23,139 nt of DNA, from contig CALGUD010000154.1 in assembly GCA_937901915.1 (NCBI GenBank), positions 1-23,139 of the forward strand. The letters run 5' to 3'. The notes beneath the pieces were generated by a model. The model searched no databases, had not been told where the DNA came from, and saw nothing but the letters and a program-made list of their open reading frames with translations. Source of the DNA: an uncultured Flavobacteriaceae bacterium (GTDB taxonomy: Bacteria; Bacteroidota; Bacteroidia; Flavobacteriales; Flavobacteriaceae). A program made the translations under genes and the position numbers. Position 1 is the stretch's first letter. Each line of letters opens with the position of its first letter. Below, one piece after another: positions 17,246 to 23,139 of this stretch.

Positions 17246-17276
17246 CAAAAATAAATATATAGAATTTAATTAACAA
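17246..17276 (-). promoter_or_regulatory. Candidate promoter of the second lacI gene
   Basis: On the minus strand, TTG (17274-17276) and TATTTTTG (17246-17253) are separated by 20 bases. The -7 element matches the Bacteroidota consensus TAnnTTTG exactly. The operator palindrome begins eight bases upstream of the -33 element. The leader before the lacI start codon would be about 45 bases. Confidence 0.45.
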
Positions 17277-17283
17277 CATATTT

Positions 17284-17299
17284 ACGCAAACGTTTTCGT
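17284..17299. promoter_or_regulatory. Candidate LacI operator between divergent promoters
   Basis: ACGCAAACGTTTTCGT differs from its own reverse complement at only one pair of symmetric positions and is centred on CG, typical of LacI-family operators. The half-site TTTTCGT is repeated at 17305-17311 and occurs inverted (ACGAAAA) at 17390-17396. The site lies between a leftward promoter (17246-17276) and a rightward one (17316-17348), without covering either core. Confidence 0.6.
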
Positions 17300-17315
17300 A
17301 GATTTTTTCGTAAAA

Positions 17316-17348
17316 TTGGCTTTTTATTAACATCTTTGTATAGATTTG
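17316..17348 (+). promoter_or_regulatory. Candidate promoter of the FG-GAP gene leader
   Basis: TTG at 17316-17318 and TAGATTTG at 17341-17348 are separated by 22 bases, and the latter matches TAnnTTTG exactly. Transcription would begin near 17354, about 200 bases before the FG-GAP start codon and about 110 bases before the terminator at 17465. Confidence 0.45.
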
Positions 17349-17353
17349 TTTTT

Positions 17354-17491
17354 TGAAAAAATTCAAAGCTTAAATGAGGGTGGATGTTTACGAAAATGTT
17401 ATTACTATCCACTGTACAATTATAAATATTATAATTATTACTAACCAATAATTATGAAAAGAAGCAGGGTTTTTTTAAACCCTGTTTTTTT
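17354..17491 (+). ncRNA. Putative attenuated leader RNA or small RNA
   Basis: The predicted transcript would run from near 17354 to the T-tract at 17485-17491. It contains GTGGAT (17380-17385) pairing with ATCCAC (17407-17412), then AATTATAA (17418-17425) pairing with TTATAATT (17429-17436), and then the terminator stem. No gene precedes the terminator on this strand, so it must act on this leader. The start is predicted from a promoter motif only. No known RNA family is recognised. Confidence 0.35.
17465..17491 (+). terminator. Strong intrinsic terminator just upstream of the FG-GAP gene
   Basis: CAGGGTTT (17465-17472) and AAACCCTG (17477-17484) form a perfect 8-bp stem with a TTTT loop, followed by seven T bases. 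The T-tract is on the plus strand only, so it ends rightward transcription 60 bases before the next gene. With no rightward gene before it, it is a candidate attenuator or the end of a small RNA. Confidence 0.75.
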
Positions 17492-17551
17492 CTGTCAATC
17501 TATTTGACTATCTTTCGGGCCTCTGTCTGAAATTTTATTTTTAATATTACT

Positions 17552-20500
17552 ATGAAATTGAAAAATATTTATTTATTGCTTCCGGTTTTAATTATTGGAT
17601 TGAATGGTTGTAAAAAAAATGAAGATGTAGAATCCGACGTCAACGAAAAGTTCAAAGTTTTTGAAGCAATTTCTTCCTCCGATAATGGTATTGATTTCGC
17701 AAACACACTCACAGAAAATGATTCGTTAAATTATTTTACATACCCTTACCTTTACATGGGCGGGGGTATTGCGGCCGGCGACATCAACAACGACGGCTTA
17801 ATAGACCTCTATTTTACCGGAAATCAGGTCTCTAATAAATTATATATAAATAAAGGCAACCTTCAATTTGAAGATGTTACCGAACAAGCAGGTGTTGGTG
17901 GCGACACAAGATGGTATACCGGTGTTGCTATGGCCGATGTAAACGGAGATGGTTTCTTAGATATTTATTGTTCAGTGGGAGGTAAATTTGAACCAAAACA
18001 AAACCAGTTATTCATAAATAATGGTGACGGAACATTTACCGAAAAAGCAAATGAATATGGGCTGGATGATGCGGGTAATAGTGTACAGGCCACATTTTTT
18101 GATTACGATAAAGATGGTGACCTGGATTTGTATGTAGCTAACTACCCCCCTACAATATTTAATGCTCCTTCCCATTTATATACATACAAAATGAACAATA
18201 CGCCGGACATCGAATCGGATCATTTGTATAGAAATGACGGGGATGTTTTTACAAACGTTACGGATGAAGCGGGTGTGAGATCCTTCGGACTCTCTTTAAG
18301 TGCAACGGTAGGGGATCTAAATAATGATTCCTGGCCTGATATTTATATTTCTAATGATTTTATGTCTCCCGATTACTTGTACATGAATAATCAGGACGGT
18401 ACATTTCGGGAAGTAATAAAAGAATCTACTGCGCATACTGCCTTTTATGGTATGGGAGTTGACATAGCAGACTATAATAATGACGGAAACCTGGATATTT
18501 ACCAGGTAGACATGGATCCTGAAAAAAACAGACGTAAAAAGGCCAACATGGCCAGTATGAATCCGGGTCTGTTCTGGGCTACCGTCAATTCGGGTTTTCA
18601 TTATCAATACATGCAAAATTGCCTTCAATCAAATTCCGGTATTTTCGAAAATGGAAATCCATACTTTACTGACCTCTCCAGAATTTCAGGAACTTCCTCT
18701 ACAGATTGGAGTTGGGGCCCTTTGTTCGCTGATTTTAACAACGATGGTCTTAAGGATTTATTTATTTCAAATGGTACCAGAAGAGAAATAAATAACAATG
18801 ATTATTTTAATGCAATAAAAAATGTAAAATTAAAAGATAGTCTTCTGGACATGGCTTTAAAAATCCCATCCGAAAAAATTGATAATTTCATGTTTAAAAA
18901 TAACGGTGAGAATCTATTTGAACTGGCAAATGAAGAATGGGGGATAAAATTTGAAGGCTTTTCAAATGGTGTTATATACGCCGATTTAGACAATGATGGT
19001 GATCTTGAGATAGTTATAAACAATATTGATGATAAAGCCGCTTTTTTTAAAAATAATAGCTCCGACAGAAACAACTATTTAACATTAAAATTTGAAGGAG
19101 AGGATAAAAACAAATTTGGTCTCGGAGTAAGAGCATACGTAAAAACAAGTAACAATGAGCAAATGCAGGAACTTACTTTAACAAGAGGGTTCCAGTCCTC
19201 AGTAGCACCTGAAATGCATTTTGGATTATCACAGATCGATACTATTGAGGAATTAAAAATTGTTTGGCCTGATGGAAAAATAGAAAAAATAGAGAATGTA
19301 AAAGCTAATCAGACCTTAACAATGAAACAATCTGACTCTAAAGAAATTAACACTTCTCCGGATACTGATAAAAATCTCTTATTTACAACAGTGAGAGACA
19401 CTGCTAACTTTCCACGTCATAAGCATGAAGAAAATGTATATGATGACTTTGAAAAAGAAATTCTTTTACCTCACAGAACTTCTACTTTTGGTCCGGGATT
19501 AGCAGTTGGTGACCTGAACGGCGATGGAAAGGACGATTATTTTATTGGAGGGGCCCGTGGCTTTGAAGCAGGGGTATTCTACCAAAATGAGAACGGAGGT
19601 TTTGTTAAACATAATATTGCATCTTTAGTTGAAGATGCTAAATTTGAAGATTTAGGCGCGTTAATATTCGATGCAGATGGAGATGGTCACAATGACCTCT
19701 ATGTAGTTAGCGGCGGAAATGAGTTTGGTCCGGACTCAGAAATGCTCCAGGACAGGTTATATATTAACGACGGAAAAGGTGGTTTTATAAAAGACGAAAA
19801 AGCGTTACCCAAAATGATCACAAGCGGATCCAGAGTATATAAATTTGATTATGATAAAGATGGGAAAGAGGACCTCCTTGTACTGGGAAGGTTAGTGCCA
19901 CATAGTTATCCTTCACCCGCCAATAGTTATATACTTAAAAATGCATCAGAAAAGGGGACTCCTAAATTTATTAATGTCACTGATGAAGTAGCCCCGGCAT
20001 TAAATAGTCTTGGACTGGCAACCAGTGCAGAAATAACAGATTTTGACAATGATGGCTGGATGGATATTATTATCGTGGGAGAATGGATGCCTATACGCGT
20101 ATTTAAAAATCAAAAAAATAAATTTAAAGAAGTAACCAAGAAGGTTGGTTTAACAGATGAAACCAGGGGTTGGTGGTGGAGTATTAAAGGTGCCGACTTT
20201 GATGGTGATGGGGACACAGATTATATTGTAGGTAATTTAGGGTTAAATTATAAGTATAAAGCAAATGAAAAGGAAACCTTCGATATTTATCTGAATGATT
20301 TTGATAAAAATGATACTAAGGATATTGTTCTTAGTTATTATAATGAGGGCGAACAATATCCGGTAAGAGGAAGGCAATGTTCTTCCCAACAAATACCCGC
20401 TATTAAAACTAAGTTTCCCGATTATGAATCGTTTTCAGTGGCAACCCTTGAAGATGTTTATCCCGAAAAGGACCTTGAAAATGCTTTACACTACCAGGTT

Positions 20501-20872
20501 AAGTCTTTTGAAAGTATTTATCTTGAAAATAAAGACGGGAAATTTATTGCCCATAGTTTACCTATGGAAGCCCAGCTTTCCTGTATTAACCAAATAATTA
20601 TTGACGATTTTGATGGTGACGGTAATTTAGATGCTGTTATTGCAGGAAACCTGTATTGGTCCGAAGTAGAAACACCCAGAAATGATTCAGGAATAGGGGT
20701 TTTCTTAAAAGGTGACGGTAAAGGAGGATTTAAAGCTATGACTGCTCCTGAAAGCGGGTTGTTTATTCCAGGCGATGTAAAAGACATGAAATTGATAAAC
20801 ATCAATAATAATAAAACCGTTGTAATAGCTAAAAATGACGATTATTTACAATTTGTAAAAAGCATTAAATGA
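17552..20872 (+). CDS. Large FG-GAP/VCBS-repeat lipoprotein with a central ASPIC/UnbV-like domain
   Basis: This 1106-residue lipoprotein has signal sequence MKLKNIYLLLPVLIIGLNGC, with Cys20 followed by KKNEDVESD. Calcium-loop motifs of the DxNxDGxxD type mark repeated beta-propeller blades: seven in the first half (residues 77, 129, 184, 255, 307, 394, 478) and seven in the second (654, 707, 766, 830, 882, 916 and 1019; the one at 916 is degenerate). Between them, about 522-592, lies an ASPIC/UnbV-like segment (GLGVRAYV, TRGFQSSVAPEMHFGL, IVWPDGK). This suggests two propellers joined by that domain. Proteins of this CRTAC1-like type are commonly encoded beside SusC/SusD pairs in Bacteroidota, but their role is not established; binding of a polymer at the cell surface is plausible. 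No catalytic motif was recognised. A SusC-like gene follows 176 bases downstream on the same strand. Confidence 0.9.
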   Translation: MKLKNIYLLLPVLIIGLNGCKKNEDVESDVNEKFKVFEAISSSDNGIDFANTLTENDSLNYFTYPYLYMGGGIAAGDINNDGLIDLYFTGNQVSNKLYINKGNLQFEDVTEQAGVGGDTRWYTGVAMADVNGDGFLDIYCSVGGKFEPKQNQLFINNGDGTFTEKANEYGLDDAGNSVQATFFDYDKDGDLDLYVANYPPTIFNAPSHLYTYKMNNTPDIESDHLYRNDGDVFTNVTDEAGVRSFGLSLSATVGDLNNDSWPDIYISNDFMSPDYLYMNNQDGTFREVIKESTAHTAFYGMGVDIADYNNDGNLDIYQVDMDPEKNRRKKANMASMNPGLFWATVNSGFHYQYMQNCLQSNSGIFENGNPYFTDLSRISGTSSTDWSWGPLFADFNNDGLKDLFISNGTRREINNNDYFNAIKNVKLKDSLLDMALKIPSEKIDNFMFKNNGENLFELANEEWGIKFEGFSNGVIYADLDNDGDLEIVINNIDDKAAFFKNNSSDRNNYLTLKFEGEDKNKFGLGVRAYVKTSNNEQMQELTLTRGFQSSVAPEMHFGLSQIDTIEELKIVWPDGKIEKIENVKANQTLTMKQSDSKEINTSPDTDKNLLFTTVRDTANFPRHKHEENVYDDFEKEILLPHRTSTFGPGLAVGDLNGDGKDDYFIGGARGFEAGVFYQNENGGFVKHNIASLVEDAKFEDLGALIFDADGDGHNDLYVVSGGNEFGPDSEMLQDRLYINDGKGGFIKDEKALPKMITSGSRVYKFDYDKDGKEDLLVLGRLVPHSYPSPANSYILKNASEKGTPKFINVTDEVAPALNSLGLATSAEITDFDNDGWMDIIIVGEWMPIRVFKNQKNKFKEVTKKVGLTDETRGWWWSIKGADFDGDGDTDYIVGNLGLNYKYKANEKETFDIYLNDFDKNDTKDIVLSYYNEGEQYPVRGRQCSSQQIPAIKTKFPDYESFSVATLEDVYPEKDLENALHYQVKSFESIYLENKDGKFIAHSLPMEAQLSCINQIIIDDFDGDGNLDAVIAGNLYWSEVETPRNDSGIGVFLKGDGKGGFKAMTAPESGLFIPGDVKDMKLININNNKTVVIAKNDDYLQFVKSIK

Positions 20873-20955
20873 CACACTTATAAAGAATTAAAAAAAAATT
20901 TAATGACTTTATAATATTATTTTATCAAAATTTAATCTAAAAAATTAAAGTTAAA

Positions 20956-20988
20956 TTTGGTTTCACTCCAAATATTTCTATATATTTA
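20956..20988 (+). promoter_or_regulatory. Candidate promoter of the second susC-like gene
   Basis: TTTG (20956-20959) and TATATTTA (20981-20988) are 21 bases apart, fitting the -33/-7 pattern with A in place of the final G. The predicted leader contains a small inverted repeat, GACTAA (20994-20999) and TTAGTC (21015-21020). No clear terminator was seen after the FG-GAP gene, so read-through may also contribute. No LacI-like palindrome lies here. Confidence 0.4.
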
Positions 20989-21048
20989 ACCCCGACTAAG
21001 CTATCGTTATGGTTTTAGTCATTAAAAACTAACTAATAAATATTCAAT

Positions 21049-23139
21049 ATGAAAAACAGTCTATTAAAGAGTTTACTGTTTCTTGGGATTTTATTGACTT
21101 GCAGTTTTACGCAAGCTCAAAGTGTTTCAGGAACAGTTTCGGATGCTACAGGTCCGCTTCCGGGTGCTAATGTTTTAGTAAAAGGTACAAATAACGGAAC
21201 TACAACCGATTTTGACGGTAATTACACCATTCAAAATGTAAATGATGGTGATGTGTTAGTGTTTTCCTATATAGGATACCTAAACCAAGAGGTTAATGTA
21301 AGTGGACAATCAGTAATTAATGTTACATTACAGGAAGACCTCCAAAGTTTAGATGAAGTAGTAGTTGTAGGTTATGGTACGCAAACAAGGGCAGCAGTAA
21401 CCGGTGCTATTTCTTCAATTGGTTCTGAGGAAATGTCAGCATTGCCAGTTACGAATGCAGAACAAGCTTTACAAGGTAGAGCCCCTGGGGTAACTGTTGT
21501 AAATAGCGGTTCTCCCGGTACAAATCCGGTTGTAAGGATCAGAGGTTTAGGTACAGTAGGAAATAACAATCCTATATATGTAATTGATGGTGTTATTACC
21601 GAAAATTTATCCGGTATCAGTCCAAATGACATTGAATCAGTGAACATTTTAAAGGATGCTTCAACTACGGCTATTTACGGATCACGAGGATCTAACGGTG
21701 TTGTGATGGTAACAACTAAAAAAGGGAAAACGGGAAAACCGCAAATCTCTTTGAATGCTTATACAGGATATCAGCAAATTACGCAAAGATATGATGTGTT
21801 AAACACTGAGCAATATGTACAGTTTGCCAATGATGCCTTTGGCGTTGACCTTTCTTCTACACGGTATGTAAATTCAGGTATTGATACGAATTGGCAGGAT
21901 GAAATTTTCCAGCCTGGCCTTATACAAAATTATGATTTAAGTTTGGCAGGCGGTAATGAAAATGCTAATTATCGTTTTGCTGCCGGTGTATTGGATCAGG
22001 AAGGAGCAGTAATAACGACTGACTTTAAAAGGTATTCTTTTAGAGCAAACAGCCAATTTAGATCCGGAAAATTTGAATTTGGAGAAACGATGTCCATAGC
22101 CTTCAATAATCAAACTCCTGAAATAGCAAATGGTGGCCGTTCAGTTCTTGAACATGCTATTAAATCAGCCCCATATTTACCTGTGTATAATCCAGATAAC
22201 CTGGGCGGTTTTCAAGGGCCAACCAGTGCTTTAGATAGCCAGGATGCTGAAAATCCGGTAAGGATTTTAGAATTAGGCCACAGGTCCAATAAAACAGTTT
22301 CAATTATCGGTAGTGTTTATGGACAATTCGAAATCATTGATGGTTTAAAATTCAAATCTCAAGTAGGTCTGGATTATTTCACTTTTAATAATAATAGATT
22401 TATACCATCTTTTAATGATGGAACACATAAGCAAGAATTTGCAGCAATTACTAAAAATACGGGTGTTGGTCAAACATTGATGTTTACCAATAGTTTAAAT
22501 TATCAAAAAACATTTGGTGATTATCATAATTTTGACTTCTTATTGTTAGCTGAGAAGTTTGAAAATAAATTTACTAATATCAATGCTTCAAGTAGAAATT
22601 TGATCACTGATGAACTTGATCAGCTTTCTCTCCAGAATGCAGCATTATCAAGCGGTGGAAATGAAACAAACAGGCTTGGTTATTTAGGAAGGATTAACTA
22701 TAATTATGATTCCCGATATATTTTGGCATTATCTTTAAGAAGGGATGCTTCTTCCAGATTTGGTGCTAATAATCGTTGGGGTTGGTTCCCTTCAGTTGCT
22801 GCAGGATGGAATGTTGCAAAAGAAAATTTCCTGGCTGATTCAAGCATCAGTAACTTAAAACTTAGAGGAAGTTGGGGTGTTGTAGGTAATGACAATATTG
22901 CACTCTATCAATATAGTTCAACTCTGACTAATGATTTTATTTACCCTATCGGAGGAAATGAAGCTATAGGAACAACTGCCAATGGTCTTCCAAATCCAGA
23001 TTTGAAATGGGAAGAAACAACAATGATAAATGTTGGACTTGACTTTGGTATTTTAAACGATAAATTCACAGCCTCATTAGAATATTATGAAAATCAGAGT
23101 GATGATTTATTAATGGCAAGAACTACACCAATATCATTA
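21049..23139 (+). CDS. Second SusC-like TonB-dependent transporter (3' part outside the window)
   Basis: The first 697 codons are visible, starting at the ATG at 21049, and the frame is open to the right edge. The signal peptide is MKNSLLKSLLFLGILLTCSFTQA, then QSVSG. The carboxypeptidase-regulatory-like domain follows (about 25-97, with GTTTDFDGNY), then the TonB-box region LDEVVVVGYG and the plug (about 110-225, with VVRIRGLGTVG, PIYVIDGV and LKDASTTAIYGSRGSNG). The barrel then begins, and TonB-dependent-receptor signatures such as LRRDASSRFG and RGSWGVVGND are visible. About 300 residues are probably missing. Plug and domain motifs resemble the first SusC, but the barrel differs enough that a different ligand is likely. 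A SusD partner is expected just beyond the window but cannot be seen. The preceding gene encodes an FG-GAP lipoprotein. Confidence 0.95.
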   Translation, partial: MKNSLLKSLLFLGILLTCSFTQAQSVSGTVSDATGPLPGANVLVKGTNNGTTTDFDGNYTIQNVNDGDVLVFSYIGYLNQEVNVSGQSVINVTLQEDLQSLDEVVVVGYGTQTRAAVTGAISSIGSEEMSALPVTNAEQALQGRAPGVTVVNSGSPGTNPVVRIRGLGTVGNNNPIYVIDGVITENLSGISPNDIESVNILKDASTTAIYGSRGSNGVVMVTTKKGKTGKPQISLNAYTGYQQITQRYDVLNTEQYVQFANDAFGVDLSSTRYVNSGIDTNWQDEIFQPGLIQNYDLSLAGGNENANYRFAAGVLDQEGAVITTDFKRYSFRANSQFRSGKFEFGETMSIAFNNQTPEIANGGRSVLEHAIKSAPYLPVYNPDNLGGFQGPTSALDSQDAENPVRILELGHRSNKTVSIIGSVYGQFEIIDGLKFKSQVGLDYFTFNNNRFIPSFNDGTHKQEFAAITKNTGVGQTLMFTNSLNYQKTFGDYHNFDFLLLAEKFENKFTNINASSRNLITDELDQLSLQNAALSSGGNETNRLGYLGRINYNYDSRYILALSLRRDASSRFGANNRWGWFPSVAAGWNVAKENFLADSSISNLKLRGSWGVVGNDNIALYQYSSTLTNDFIYPIGGNEAIGTTANGLPNPDLKWEETTMINVGLDFGILNDKFTASLEYYENQSDDLLMARTTPISL

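Larger units (their letters stand above)
17195..17551. promoter_or_regulatory. Regulatory region between the second lacI and the FG-GAP gene
   Basis: This 357-base region has no convincing gene; a 60-codon reading frame on the minus strand (17266-17448) is low-complexity and covers the regulatory motifs. It holds a candidate leftward promoter, a LacI-type operator, a candidate rightward promoter, three inverted repeats and a strong terminator, annotated separately. Confidence 0.65.

Noticed and set aside
17266..17448. 60-codon reading frame on the minus strand upstream of the second lacI gene
   Set aside because: Its translation is low-complexity and basic without any recognisable domain, and it overlaps the operator, promoter and inverted repeats.
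20880..20920. A/T-rich inverted repeat after the FG-GAP gene as a terminator
   Set aside because: ATTAAA/TTTAAT has no G or C in the stem and would not form a stable hairpin.

Overview
The window looks like part of a Bacteroidota genome, most likely a marine or environmental member of the Flavobacteriaceae. The DNA is AT-rich, two SusC-like TonB-dependent transporters and a SusD lipoprotein are present, lipoproteins often carry acidic residues just after the lipidated cysteine, and several candidate promoters fit the Bacteroidota pattern (a TTG/TTTG element about 20-22 nt before TAnnTTTG). No rRNA, tRNA, CRISPR array or insertion sequence was found.

Positions 1-16063 form an alpha-glucan (starch/maltodextrin) utilisation locus in two divergent halves. 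The leftward half, read from 7307 down to 1, encodes a sugar MFS permease, beta-phosphoglucomutase, a GH65 maltose phosphorylase, a SusA-like GH13 neopullulanase/cyclomaltodextrinase with a signal peptide, and a GH13 lipoprotein cut by the window edge. The genes are 1-22 nt apart or overlap, as in an operon. The rightward half (8929-16063) encodes SusC, SusD, a SusE-like starch-binding lipoprotein and a GH13 alpha-amylase lipoprotein resembling the archaeal-type subfamily. A LacI-family regulator (7671-8693) lies between the halves. A second, closely related LacI regulator (16181-17194) lies downstream, convergent with the amylase gene and separated from it by a perfect bidirectional hairpin.

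The inferred pathway runs as follows. Surface amylase and the SusD/SusE lipoproteins capture and cut starch, SusC imports oligosaccharides, periplasmic GH13 enzymes trim them, and the MFS permease brings maltose into the cytoplasm. There the GH65 enzyme splits it with phosphate into glucose and beta-glucose-1-phosphate, which PgmB converts to glucose-6-phosphate.

Positions 17195-23139 hold a second unit: a 1106-residue lipoprotein with about 14 FG-GAP-type calcium motifs and a central ASPIC/UnbV-like segment, then a second SusC-like transporter that runs off the window. Its upstream region is the most interesting non-coding DNA here. It has a LacI-type palindrome (17284-17299) matching 14 of 16 bases with a site upstream of susC (8793-8808), candidate divergent promoters on either side, and a strong intrinsic terminator (17465-17491) just before the FG-GAP gene. 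This suggests an attenuated leader or a small RNA of roughly 140 nt.
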